From NCBI GenBank assembly GCA_024500155.1, contig CM044877.1, forward strand, positions 80,274,501 through 80,338,500: a stretch of 64,000 nt of DNA, in the 5' to 3' direction. This DNA comes from Chenopodium formosanum (lineage: Eukaryota > Streptophyta > Magnoliopsida > Caryophyllales > Amaranthaceae). The position numbers and the translations under genes are program-made. Positions 1-11,989 of this stretch are shown one piece after another (the stretch's first letter is position 1; each line of letters opens with the position of its first letter). A model generated the notes under the pieces. The model worked only from the letters and a program-made list of their open reading frames with translations. It made no database searches and was not told where the DNA came from.

Positions 1-2574
1 AAGCAGAGGAGTTAAATCTTTGAGCATCAATGTGGGAGGCTGTGCTTTCACCTTGATATAAATCATATTCTTCATATCCAACAGAATGTTTCTGACCCAG
101 TGACTTCAAGGTAGATGCTCCTCTCCCAAGTTGAATTTTCTGCATATGATAAACAAATTAATGCAACAATCAACTGCAGTGTCACACTGTCACACCATAA
201 GAATGCACAATGCTTCTCTTGTTAGAAAGTTTTAGCCAAACACAAGCAAAGAAATTGAAAAACAACTAGAGCATGACCAAGCACCACTTCCCTCCAGCAA
301 TGAAAACTGGTAAGAGAAGAAAACTAATGGAACAAAAGAAGGGAGATCTAGCAAGCCAAATAGACAGGGGTAGAGAGAGAGAAAAAGATGTGGAGGAGAA
401 GGAATACATGTACATGAAATGATAATTAATATAATAGCATTATAAGCTAGTCTTGTTTATGGAACAATTGAGTTGCAAATTCAAATTGTGAAGGAAAAAA
501 AGTACATGAAAAAGAGGAGGGGTGTGGAAAAGAAGGGGAATAATCAGCACTGAATTAAATGAGCATTATTTTAAACAAAAATAATTGGAGAATTCTCATA
601 AATTTCAAAGAATATATATATATATATATATACATTCACATGCTGATTCTTAAGGACTACCAGAGGCAACACAACATATACACCTCTAGATACCTTAACA
701 AATATGTAAGCCCCCCCCCCCCCCCCCCCCCCTCCCCCCTCCTCTTCTCCTTAATTTCCCATATACTTAAAATAGACAAATAGGTTTCAAAGCAACTCCA
801 AATCCCTTTCTATACAATATAGTGGATTCAATCCATTAGATGTGATTTTGAATTCTATCGCTTCAACACATGTAGAATTGAAGAGGACAAGGGAAATAAC
901 AGTCACATTGCATCATTTTGTTGTTTTCCAATAACTGAAAGTAGAAACTCTTCAAAAAAAAACTGCAACTCAACATATAGTGTAGGTTCATAAAATGACA
1001 TCTTGTCAATCCTAGCATCGTTGACAAAGGCAAATAGAATACCCAGAGAAAGAAAGGGAAGAAAGGATGATTGCTTTGAAACTTACATTATTAAGTGATG
1101 AATTATCAAATTGTCGTCTGGCTTCCAAATACTTGGGATTGACGTGTATGCCATGAGAGGGTCGAGGGGATTCGGAAGCCCTCATACTGGCTAAGTTAGA
1201 AGATGGTTGGTTTGCCCTTGGAGAGAACTGCAATTCATCCTCGATCGTACTAAGAACCGATGATGGGAAGACGGTAGACCAGGTTCTAAACAGGTGGCGC
1301 ATTGAAGGATACAAATTTGGAGGAACTTGTCTATAAACTTCACAGAACACCTTATACCGGAAATAGAATATGAAAATATATTTGTCAATGAAACACTCAA
1401 ATCAGGGCTAACAGCTAAAGGCTCTATAATACATGAACCAATATAAAGCACATAACCATTGAAACATGTCATATTGTAACATTTTCCACAATATTTGCAT
1501 CTTTTTGGCCGAATCTCGAGCACATATATATCAAATATTGAATACAGGGTCCTGGTCAAACGCTCCCACATCTCACAACTAAGGTGCTAACCAATTGGTT
1601 TTGGAAGTGTAATTACTAATTTGTCATGAGATGTGACAGCATTGGCCTTGACTCTTGAACTGTTGAACAATTCACTAATCAAACCCCCCCCCCCTATTTC
1701 CCCCAAATCATGTTATAGCTGGAAAGTTCTCCACAAAGTTTGCATCTTTTAAGCCAAACCCAAATAATTACAAGCACACCAGATACTTCAGTATCAAAGA
1801 CTACAACAATGAATGTATCCCCTCAAAATCGACCCAAATTAAAGCATAGCTCACCTCTGGCAAACGAGATGCAAAGTGCCTAGCGTATTCGCGACCGATA
1901 TTCTTGACAATGCTGTCCAATAAATACAAAGAGGGCATCTTTTGATCAACTGGAACCTGCATAAATATGCATAACCAGCAATGTAACACCACAAAATCAA
2001 AGCTCGGGAGCACTATTATAGCGTAAATTCGAGTACAAAACCTAACAAATAAGCAAAAAATCTTCAAAAGCATAACTAAATTAAAGAAGAGGAGAGATAA
2101 TTGAAGTCCAAAATCTTGCTATGCACTAGTAAATTTTGATACACTGTACAAAATCAATCATCAACAACAACAAAAATTGAACTCAAAACTCAACTAAAAT
2201 TGATTACACCTTACAAATTACAGTATCCCCTTATAAAACCCTAACCCTAAAAAAACTTCCGATTTGAATTTGGAGAGCGGTACCTCTAAAACCCTAGCAC
2301 AAATAGCATCAGCAATACCCTCAGCATGTTCTCTCTGTTCACCAGCAATAATCGTAAGATCTGTAATAATTGGCTTCGAATTAAACGTTAATTCCGACAA
2401 AACATCCTCGTAGAAAGTCACAATCTCCGCCATAGAAGGCGGCGGAATACAAACGAGTTCATCTTCATCATCTTCGGAAACCCTAAATTGGGCTTCTCTT
2501 TCACTGAGAAGAAACCGAAATCGATCGAGAATCGGCGACGGAGCTGCCGGCTTTGGAACGACGTCGCTCGGCAT
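1..2574 (-). CDS. PCF11-like pre-mRNA cleavage/polyadenylation factor with CID domain (5' part; 3' end outside window)
   Basis: Exons (minus strand): 2574-2284 (97 aa), 1956-1855 (34 aa), 1350-1087 (88 aa) and 139 to the window edge. All joins are phase 0 with GT/AG borders. A CID (RNA polymerase II C-terminal-domain interacting domain) runs from about residue 54 (FYEDVLSEL) through KMPSLYLLDSIVKN and ends near RHLFRTW. It is followed by the plant-typical SHGIHVNPKYLEARRQ stretch. By family knowledge such proteins (PCFS4/PCF11 type) bind phosphorylated Pol II in the nucleus and act in cleavage and polyadenylation; Arabidopsis PCFS4 also affects flowering time. The start is the first ATG of an open exon with a Pro/Ala-rich leader. 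The zinc-finger half expected downstream is not in the window. Family call is firm; which paralogue is uncertain. Confidence 0.9.
711..735. repeat. Poly-C tract in intron 3 of the PCF11-like gene
   Basis: An almost pure run of about 21 C begins at 712 and continues as C-rich, T-interrupted sequence to about 745. A (TA)n run lies about 100 bp before it (613-630). Both sit in the intron between exons 3 and 4 of the minus-strand gene, so in the transcript this is a poly-G tract. Likely length-variable. Confidence 0.9.
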
Positions 2575-2648
2575 GAGGTTTAAGCTGCGGTGGTGGAACG
2601 AATTAATCGATGAGAAAAAACCCCAAATTGAGAAGTTAATTGAGAAAA

Positions 2649-2665
2649 TTTAGGGTTAGGGTTTT
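2649..2665 (-). promoter_or_regulatory. Double telo-box upstream of the PCF11-like start codon
   Basis: On the minus strand the sequence reads AAAACCCTAACCCTAAA, two overlapping copies of the plant telo-box core AAACCCTAA, about 75 bp before the ATG. A second copy lies in intron 1 at about 2236-2251. Telo-boxes near transcription starts are common in plant housekeeping genes. A GA-rich run (2732-2768) just upstream would be a CT-rich leader or promoter tract in the gene's sense. Confidence 0.5.
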
Positions 2666-2974
2666 GCTTGAAACTCTCATCGTCCTCCATTGAAGAGGTT
2701 AGTTGCTCGCCATCGAACCACCATTGTGAGAGGAGAGAGAGAGAAGGGAAGTGTGAGATAGAGAGAGTATGAATGAATGAAAGGGGGGAAAAGGAAAACC
2801 AAGATTCTTCTTTTCTCGATTTTTTTTTTTTTTTTTGTTTAAATTTTAACTTTTTTAAAAAAAAAATACAGTAATTTGGAAATTATTCAACCAATTTATA
2901 CAGAGTACGGAGTATTATACTATCGATTATACATTGATATGGATTTGAATGTGTATATATAAAATCCGGACTAG

Positions 2975-3176
2975 GGGCTTGTTCATATTTACTTATTTTC
3001 AGTTCAGTTTAGCTCCAATCAGTTCTGTTCAGTTCAGCTCCAATCAGTTCAGTTCAGTTCAGCTCTTAATTTCCCTGTCTCATAAAATATTCATTTCAGC
3101 TTAGTTCAGTTCAGTTCAGTTCAGTTCAGCTCCAATCAGTTCAGTTCAGCTCAGTTCAGTAAATACGAACAGGCCC
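2975..3176. mobile_element. Tourist-like (PIF/Harbinger-type) MITE, copy 1
   Basis: The ends are inverted: GGGCTTGTTC at the left and GAACAGGCCC at the right. Direct TAG copies flank it at 2972-2974 and 3177-3179, fitting the 3-bp target duplication of PIF/Harbinger elements. The interior is an irregular array of TTCAG with interspersed AGCTCCAATCAG. Four related elements lie at 46506, 52057, 53954 and 62019. There is no coding capacity. Confidence 0.75.
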
Positions 3177-4039
3177 TAGGTAAGGGTTACAGCCTGGTTG
3201 AGATTGAATATTGTATTTTAGGCAGTATTATGAATTTAGTTGAATAATATTGGTTTACAAACTAAATCTTTTGAGTATACAAAAAGGAAAGTTTAAAACT
3301 CACTTTGCAGTTTGCACTTTCAATTTGTGTATGCAAGTTATACTACTACTTATAGGTTAAAACTTTAAAGTATTAGAGGCGAGTGTTTGGCAGATGTTCA
3401 TCTTTAACAATCTCATACAATAGATATTAGAGTTAAACTCCATTATACGGAGTAGTAATGCGGACAAGTTATCATAATAGTTAACACACATTGAAAATAT
3501 GTTTTATTGTACCGATCCAAACTTGCATTTATCGATTTGCGTAAAGTATGCTCATTCAGTGATAAATCGTCAAATTTATAGAGGAGTGCTAAGAGAAAAT
3601 ACGTAAGTAAGAGGAATCTAAAGGGAAATTTTTTTTCTTCCAATATTACAATGCATGATAAATACATGATACATAAGTTTCGATCTTGTGTCTTTGAACA
3701 TATAGTATTAGAAATTTTTTATCATCCTTTCCCTCTTTTAGTTTGCCTTATTGAATTTCAATTTCAAGAGCTAATTTAATTTTTGGTTAGATAGAGTTAC
3801 AAAAGAAAATTAGTTTTCCCAAATGTCTTATACAACAACCAAGCCATTTTCTGTTTTCTGATCATTTTTCATAAAAAGAAAACACACTCAGCCTAAGCCC
3901 AGAAATATGGGCATTTTACGCAAAACAATGGCCCAATAATCCTAGGAAAAAAGCCATACAAATAACACTATAGCTCATGGTCCGATACTAAAATCTCATA
4001 TTGCAAAATGCAATTAGCCTGCTAAATAGTTCACCAACG

Positions 4040-4270
4040 GGTGATTTTTGAGACGGTTTCGGAGGATCTTCGTACTCTTTTATTGGACGACACAAGTGTT
4101 GTTTTGGCTAGGAAGATACCGGTGTTTATTGAGCTGCTGGCATAGTGGCTATACTTTGCTAGCTTTGGTAGTTTCTTTTATGTCATTAGCTGTTTTTCTT
4201 TCTTGTGTGTTTGTTCTACTCTTTTATTTTTCTTTGAGACTCTGTCCTCTCTTGCATAAAAAAAAAAAGT
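4040..4270 (+). mobile_element. Possible 5'-truncated LINE or retroposon 3' end
   Basis: A T-rich stretch with several TTGT/TTTCTT blocks ends in CTTGCATA followed by a run of about 11 A (4258-4268), as in the 3' ends of plant LINE copies. An open frame crosses it (4048-4272), but it is hydrophobic, low in complexity and runs into the A tail. No target duplication was found, so this is tentative. Confidence 0.3.
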
Positions 4271-4361
4271 AACACTTTTACTAATCAAATTTATATTCGA
4301 ACCACTCGTATATACATACATTTACTGCACACATATATAAGGTATTGATATTTAAATGAAT

Positions 4362-4510
4362 CGCTTTGGTCTAGTGGTAAGATTGTCACCTTCCAACCTT
4401 GAGGTTGGGGGTTTAATCCCCACTTGAGACACTTTGGGGTGGGGATCCCTTACCTTACTTCCTCACTCTCAAAGTGTCTGACCCGCAAATATCGGACCAA
4501 AAAGACTGTA
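4362..4510 (+). mobile_element. tRNA-derived SINE-like sequence
   Basis: The segment opens with a box-A-like TGGTCTAGTGGTAAG and has a box-B-like GGTTTAATCCC about 40 bp downstream, the RNA polymerase III internal promoter arrangement. The flanks do not fold into a tRNA acceptor stem and unrelated sequence follows to about 4510. It is therefore a SINE or SINE remnant rather than a tRNA gene. Ends and target duplication are unclear. Confidence 0.5.
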
Positions 4511-6349
4511 AGGATTGAGGTACGTTAAATCAAGATGAAATTTGACATTAAATACACTAACTGACATGAACCCGTTTAGTAAAGTTTAATTACATTAACT
4601 GACATGAACCCAAATTAAGATATTTGTGGTGTCTATTAGTCTTTCTCTGAATTGAATTAGAGAGACTTTAAATTTTACTCCAATAGTTTTCCCTTAGATA
4701 GGGGGATTATTAATACTCGTGCACCTTCCTGAAAAAAAATGACCGACGTCTAAGATATTTGAGGTGTAAACTCAATTATGAAAATGAACCGACTAAACTA
4801 CTATTATTAGTATCAATTATAGCAATTCCACGAACATCTATGCATCTCCGTAAATCATAACCAACAAATCGTAAGATCGTAATCAAACAAATATCGTTGC
4901 TCCCCACTCAAAAGGTACACATTTTATAACCGTGAAATATTCAATTGTGTATTTTTGTACATCGTTTTTTTTTAATCAATTAAAGCAACTGCCTACCACA
5001 AGAAACACGAGACTTAATTTTGGACCGTTATTTGCATTTCAAGTGGGGTTTACAATTCAATTATAAGTGTGATAGTTACTCGTACGTTGCTAGGAAACTC
5101 CTGCAGTCCTGTGCTCAACATATACCTAATGTTGTTCACTTGTTTGGCATGTTGATGAATGCTAATTTTATTACTAACATTTTTCACGAAGGAGGCGCGA
5201 GTGCAAAGGTCCATTTTTGACTAGTAGCCGATTAAAATCAAACGACGAAAGTCTATTCTTTGTCTTTTGGCCGGAATAGTAAAGGTTTCTCTTTTACTTT
5301 CAGCGCGTTTAGGGAAAACTTGCTTATTTGCCTTAAATTAGTTTAGGAGAAGTCGTTGTTGAAGTATAAACTCTAAAGAACACATGTAATAAGTGTTCCA
5401 CACTGAGAAAAAAAGAGAGTTGAGGGTTAAAACACTTTATAAGTCTAAAGCCTAAAGGGTTACTCCCCTTATTGTCATATTACTCCGTATTTTTTAATGG
5501 TACGTTTTTTGGTCTTGTAAAGTGGACTATCTTTCTTGATTGTGGGTGCAGCCTAGACTTGTATTTAACAATTGGTTATTTGAATTTATGTATTTACAAG
5601 ACATGGATATTAGTTAATTTAGTTGGTGAAGGTTTAAAAGTGGTATTTAACTCAAACCTTAAATTGCATCAACTTTTGTTGAAACCCAGCCCTATTATAG
5701 TCTACTTGTGAGCTGTTTTACATTGGAAAAATTGAATAGAATGTGTACCACTTGTGCTTTGTTTGTAAATCAAACTCTTCTCTACCTACAATCACCAATT
5801 GATCTTAGTAAAAACTACTTCGTTTTTTTTTTGTTTTTTTTCTCGAGACCTTTAGGACATAAAGAATTAATTTACGGTTCAAAACATGCACCCGATGTTC
5901 ATGCATGGGCAGCCATGGCACAGCAATAATTGAAGAGATATACATATTTATATTCCTAGAAAAACATGAACAGAAAACCAAGGCATACCCTAAGAATCTA
6001 ATATCAATAATTTCACATACTTTGGCCTTTCTTGATCAACCTGGCTACGTAGTATGGGCTAAGGAAGAGGTGAATTTGGACTATTTGTTGTTGTTCTCAA
6101 TATTATTGTCATTTCTCTGCCTATTTTATATATTTGCTATGCAAATCTCAAACATTGCATGATATTGTACAAGTATTTATTTATAGGCAGAATATCATTA
6201 GCATAAAACATTTATAGGCCATTACTATGACAAACCTCCTAAGTCCTAACCTATGTCTGCATATTTAGAACATTTATCGGAATCCATCCTCTACTAGATA
6301 ATATTATACCCCGTAATTTATTCTCCCTTTATTTTTATTTTTTAATTCC

Positions 6350-6492
6350 GAGCTACTAATTTTGCTATTGTCAAAAGTCATTAGTGAAATAATGCAATAA
6401 ATCATTTCTTTGTATGAGTTTAATTATGAGCTACTAATCTTATTATTGTCAAAACCCATTAGTGAAATAATAAAATAAATCATTTCTTTGTA
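6350..6492. repeat. Imperfect tandem duplication, 78-bp period
   Basis: A block of about 65 bp beginning GAGCTACTAAT and ending CATTTCTTTGTA occurs at 6350 and again at 6428 with a few substitutions. Thirteen bases separate the copies. No coding or terminal-repeat features are associated. Confidence 0.8.
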
Positions 6493-8017
6493 CTTCCAAA
6501 TTAAAAGAGAACAAAAAACCTTTTGTAGCAAAACTTGGCCATTTGGGGTATTGTAGGACCCAAAACTTTATGCATGTTGTTGAACTAATGAAAATAACCT
6601 TAGCACTTAAAAATTGAATTCAAGCCGTCAATTTGTGATGCAAATATGCAATGGGTCCATCGTTCAACTACGAACGAGTACACTTAGAAGAAATAGAGGA
6701 GAAAGAGGGAAGCGAAGGACAGGGGTGAGGAGGTAGGTAGCTTAAGACTCTTAGTAAGGATCTAGTTGGCACACTCGTGTAGTTTAACGTGTTGCCGTGT
6801 TGTCTATCTACTAGCAAAATCGCGGTGGTTTGGTTTAATTAGTAAATTAGGTTAAACCACTATACGTATAAATAGAGAAATTATTAAGCGCAATCCAACA
6901 TCTAAGTGCATAGTGAAATACCTAGTGAATAGGTGCACCTCAGGCCGAGTGACTTTATGCTCATTTAAAGAATTAAAATGAAAATCACGAGTGTAATATA
7001 ATTTGAGAAAATTTGAGGATACAACTTGAGTAGTAATGTGTTGTATATATTACTAAATATACTTCCTCTATACCTAAAATAAGTGCATTGGTTTATCTAT
7101 TATTCGTGTCAAAGTTGTTATGTGAATATAAATAGTGTAAAAGTCAAATTGATATTTGCACCTATTCAAAAATGAAGAAAGTGGTTGATATAAAGTTTAT
7201 TATATATGGTCTTGAAGAGTTCAATTCTTACTGGCTACAATTCTTGAAGGTGAAGTTATGAAGAAATGTTTACTTTGAAAAATTTATACCACGTATTATA
7301 TAAATCAACATTTTATTATAATAATACAATCTATTCTATTTCCATCTTTTGAACAATTGTCAGTTACTCTGTTAGTAAACATGTGACACATACATACATC
7401 ACTGTATTATATGAAGTACTAATGAATTAGTATTAACTAAACTTGATTCTCCACATATTACTCAAAAGTCAATGCCAATGTCTAACTAAAGAAAATCCAA
7501 TCATCAAAAGTTTTTAGAAGCAATTCCACCAATAAACCGATACAAAGCAATTACATTCAATCATACAAATTAAACGCTTACCATACTCATCATTTAATAA
7601 TTCAATATACTTTTACATAACAACCACCCGCGTAATATTTCGTTCCGTCCACCAAGTAAATCCAACTCATCTAAATTACAAAACTAAACACAACACCACA
7701 TCTAACAAGTAGTAACACAAATGAACTCTCTAACCCTTAAAAATATCAATCAAACGTGTTTACATGAGTCATACATACGTACATAGATACATTGCCAAAG
7801 ACTTTAGAGAGAATGTGACCTTAGATTTGGCTCAACAGCTGTTCTAATCGTCGACCTTTTCGAACCTTCGACGAGCCGACTTAAACCCCCCATATAATAC
7901 GTCAAAAATACACTTATATTTTCCCTAATTTTCCACATTTCACCTATTTTTACCAGTAATTTTCAAACCAAAATTCAATAGTCAAAATTAACACTTACCC
8001 CCATAATTCCATCTATC

Positions 8018-8025
8018 TATATAAA
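8018..8025 (+). promoter_or_regulatory. TATA box of the GPT gene
   Basis: TATATAAA lies about 250 bp before the ATG at 8270. The following sequence is a C/T- and A-rich leader typical of plant 5' UTRs. A start of transcription near 8045-8055 is inferred. Confidence 0.55.
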
Positions 8026-8269
8026 CCCTCTTCCCTAAAATTCTTTCTCAAACCATTCTCAAAAACTAATCTTTTTTCAGATAAATTAGAAAGAAAGAAA
8101 AAACCCCATCTCAAATTTGTTGAAAATTTCAGAAACCCACTAAAATTAACCCATTAATTCACCAAATTTTGAAACTTTATAGTTTTTTTAAGCTCAATTC
8201 TTTGATTCAAACTCAATTTTTGCAAAAAGTTAACTTAGTTTTTTACTTCAAATTTAGATTGCACACAAG

Positions 8270-10679
8270 ATGTTTGCTACATTGCGTCAACCAACTACAC
8301 AATCTTCACTAATCTCTTACTCTCTCCCAAAACCAGCATTTTCTAAAGCAGAGCAACTCCACTTTCTTCCATGTTTGCCTTCTACAAAAAATCCAGAAAT
8401 TCCCACCATTTTTTCAATAAAAAAACCTTTGCATGTCTCTTCAATTTCACAAAGAAAATCATTAGGAGTTGAATGTAAAGCATATGAAGCTAACCAATCT
8501 CAACCATTAGAGATTAATATTGAATTACCTAGTGCACAATCTGAGGCTGCTCAAAGGGTTAAAATTGGTATTTACTTTGCAACATGGTGGGCTTTAAATG
8601 TGGTTTTCAATATTTACAATAAGAAAGTGTTGAATGCTTTTCCTTACCCTTGGTTAACTTCTACACTCTCTCTTGCTGCTGGCTCTTTCATGATGTTGAT
8701 TTCATGGGCTACCCGGGTTGCTGACCCGCCCAAGACTGATATGGAGTTTTGGAAGACTTTGCTCCCTGTAAGTTTTAATTTTGTCTAGTATTCATATTTC
8801 ATTGATGTTTTTGGATACTGAATTTTGATGGGTTGATGAAGTTTATAGTAAAAATTTGTTGTTGGGGTTTTAGTGCTAATATTGATATTTTGATTGGTTT
8901 TTTTTGGTAGTGTTGTTGAATTAAGTGGTTTGATGGGTTAATGAGGTTTAGTTATAACAATGTGATATACTGATATTTTGGGTTTCAGTGCTTAATTATT
9001 TGGTGTATTAGTAAGTGAGCTTTATGTCCTTAGAATGTTGCTTTTTAACACTTTCAATGTTAATTTAGGCCGGTTTTTGGTTGTTTTTTTTAATGGGTCA
9101 AATAAATCTAGTGTTTAGGTCTTGTGGGGTCATGTATACTCGAGTCATGAATCTCACGATGTATCATCTTGGGTAGGGTCATACTTTTTGGTGTTGTTGA
9201 TAGATGATTTCTATGTTAGTGAGAGTTTGATGGGTTTTTGGTTGATTTATGTGCCTTTATGAAGGTTTTATGGAATGAATTTGCATGTGTTATTAATTGA
9301 TGGAGTTGCATGTGTTACTAATTGATGGACTCTATCCTAAATTTTAATGTGTTCTTGGTTGGTGATGTGTGTTATTGAAGAGTTATGTTAACAATTTGTA
9401 TATTGTGTAAAGCTATCAATTTGAGTGTGCAGTTTGGTTTCAGTTTGGGTTTAGATTGGGTATAGTTGGGTCGGATCATTTTGGATTTGGGTCATACTAA
9501 ATTTTTGTGTCCATGTGAGTCGATTTAGCTTCGGATCAATTTATCAGGTCCTTTCCGGTCTGCTCAGTTTTTGACCTTTTTGATATTGGGTTATGCAGGT
9601 TGCAGTGGCTCATACTATTGGGCATGTAGCAGCGACTGTTAGTATGTCTAAAGTTGCAGTTTCCTTCACCCACATAATCAAAAGTGGTGAACCAGCTTTC
9701 AGTGTGTTGGTTTCAAGGTTCTTGTTAGGAGAAACATTTCCCTTGCCAGTTTACTTGTCACTTCTTCCCATCATTGGTGGCTGCGCCCTTTCGGCTGTCA
9801 CTGAGCTTAACTTTAATATGACTGGTGAGTTTAAAACTTCTTATCTCTGATTTTGGTTATATATTGTGCATTACCGTGAACTAGTTTGTTTATGTCTCAT
9901 TGTTCATTTACAAAGTCAAATTCTGAGTTTTCTTGTTATAATGGTGATAGGGTTTATGGGAGCTATGATTTCGAATTTGGCATTCGTTTTTCGGAACATT
10001 TTCTCAAAGAAAGGGATGACTGGCAAGTCTGTTAGTGGGATGAATTACTATGCATGCCTTTCAATGTTGTCTCTTTTGCTCCTTACACCCTTTGCACTTG
10101 CTGTTGAGGGACCTCAAGTATGGGCTGTTGGTTGGCAGAATGCAGTTGCACAGATTGGACCAAACTTTGTATGGTATGTACAAAAATTCCAGCTTTCATA
10201 AATTGATTTGTACTGCATGATATGCATTTGTTCTCATTTGATGGTAAAATTCCAGATTGGACCATTGGTCATATATTCGTGTTGCTTACCAAAGTCTCCT
10301 TTTGTTTTTGAATAGGTGGGTAGCAGCTCAAAGCATTTTCTACCATTTGTACAATCAAGTGTCATACATGTCTCTGGACCAAATCTCTCCCCTTACTTTC
10401 AGTGTCGGGAATACGTTGAAGAGGATATCGGTTATAGTCTCTTCCATAATCATTTTCCACACTCCTATTCAACCTGTCAATGCTCTAGGAGCTGCCATTG
10501 CAATCCTAGGAACTTTTATCTATTCACAGGTAATAAGAAACTTTCTCTCTTCCAAAGTTGAGATTATTGCTGCAAGCTTCAATGTTTTCCTATAATCTCG
10601 ATAAGAGATTAAAACTCTCACTCAGCATATTTTGACATCAAATCGTATCAATCTTATTTCGTGGCAGGCAAAACTGTAA
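8270..10679 (+). CDS. GPT: Plastid glucose-6-phosphate/phosphate translocator
   Basis: Exons 8270-8767, 9599-9824, 9951-10173, 10316-10529 and 10668-10679 join to a 390-aa protein, the usual length for the family. Residues 1 to about 85 are a Ser/Lys-rich plastid transit peptide. The mature part begins near KIGIYFATWWALNVVFNIYN and carries the triose-phosphate translocator (drug/metabolite transporter) fold. Hallmarks are AHTIGHVAATVSMSKVAVSF, IIKSGEPAFSVLVSRF, NIFSKKGMTGKSVSGMNYY and the C-terminal HLYNQVSYMSLDQISPLTFS with TLKRISVIV. Wording is nearly that of Arabidopsis GPT1/GPT2 rather than TPT, PPT or XPT. By family knowledge it exchanges glucose 6-phosphate for phosphate across the inner plastid envelope, feeding starch, fatty-acid synthesis and the oxidative pentose phosphate pathway in non-green plastids. 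The last coding exon has only four codons (Ala-Lys-Leu-stop). GPT1 or GPT2 type is not resolved. Confidence 0.95.
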
Positions 10680-11989
10680 GGCAATAAGAAGGCACTCCAG
10701 TGAGAGTAGAATGTAAAGTGGTGAAAGTTGGATGAAGAGTTGGAAAAGGGTGAAGAACACATGCAGCAACAGAACGGCCTGGAAATCAAACTCTGATTGT
10801 CTTTCGTGTGATGCGATGCGATGCAGAAACTGTTTCTGTAACCATTTTTAATAAGAGTAGATGCAATCCTTGAAGGGTGGAACTCGCGCGAAGGGTAATC
10901 TTTTGCATAGAAATACATCTGATCAATAGTTCATCTCTTTTGCTCCATAACTAAGTTTCCAGCAATGCTTTGTGTACATGTAGCACTTGAAGCTGAGTTT
11001 TTTTTGTAACTTGTAGAAATGCAAATCACTTATAAAATGGCTCTAATCAATTTTGTGAAATTATGAATAAAGTAGAGCTTCATATGATGACTGATGAGTT
11101 ATATACCGATTTCGATCTTCCGTTCCCAAACACAAATTCTAGCATTTTTGCTAGTCCTATATTTTGTTTTTCCGTATATATATCTTAGTACCATTTTGAT
11201 GTAAGATCTATCAACCTCGCGCCTTCCTTTATTAGAGATCCGATTCTGTAACAGAGTAATGGGAGAACTGGTAAAAAGAGCAAAATTCCTGATTGATAGC
11301 AAGAGAAAGTGGTTTATTAGCAGAGGTTGAGTTTGTATTTGTGCAATCTCAAGCAGTTACTATATGAAATATTCCATATAATATTCCATATGATATGCTC
11401 TTATTCCATATCTTAGGAATCAACCGAAATACAAGTTGGGAAAGTCACTACTCAGTCTCAGAGGCTGTCATTTTCACAAGTTCACCCAATTTTATTTTCA
11501 TAAATGTTGCAGATTCTGCTAGTAAAAGTCCTTTTCCAATAGATTTATTTCATCATTTACCTCCCATTCTAGCAATTGTTTTGTTGCTCTGATTGTTACT
11601 GAACTTGACCTAGGATATCTCTGTAGGTCTCCTAGACGAAAAAAAAAGATCATAGGTAATGCTATATGTCTAATACTTCGACAAGAAAAAGGGTACGAGT
11701 CAAGTTTGTCTAATTCGTACTTTGTATATGATAATGAGTATAAAACCCTCATCAAGCACAATCTTTATTGAACAAAACCCAACATTATAAAGACAAGAAC
11801 CGAAAGAGTAATAGATAATCAACTAGAGATTTATATAAGAACACAGTGACTGTCTGACTGATGCAGATGATTGGCTGATCCCTAAGAGACTTTACCAGCA
11901 TAGCTTAGCTCACAGTTGATGCGATTGCGATTACTACTGAACTTGCACCAATATCTTGGTTGCTGCCATAACAATTGAGTCGCGGTTGA
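10680..11989. other. Intergenic region between GPT and the NLR remnant
   Basis: The first few hundred bases after the stop are probably GPT 3' UTR; AATAAA-like signals appear near 11065. The rest is AT-rich and nothing else is recognisable. Confidence 0.6.

Larger units (their letters stand above)
2700..7990. other. Intergenic spacer between the PCF11-like and GPT genes
   Basis: No open frame here resembles a protein I recognise. Supported contents are the Tourist-like element at 2975-3176, a possible LINE tail at 4040-4270, a SINE-like sequence near 4365-4510 and a 78-bp-period duplication at 6350-6492, each listed separately. The rest is AT-rich sequence with no assignable structure. Short open frames at 5020-5220 and 5472-6162 have no visible domain, neighbouring exons or coding character. 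Confidence 0.6.

Noticed and set aside
559..783. 74-aa frame with Ile-Tyr and Pro runs
   Set aside because: It translates a (TA)n run and the poly-C tract within an intron of the PCF11-like gene.
4362..4435. tRNA gene candidate (TGGTCTAGTGGTAAG ... GGTTTAATCCC)
   Set aside because: The ends do not pair as an acceptor stem and the sequence continues without a terminator, so SINE-like is the better call.
5020..5220. 66-aa open frame, and the frames at 5472-6162
   Set aside because: No domain, no plausible neighbouring exons and no coding-type composition; likely chance frames in spacer DNA.
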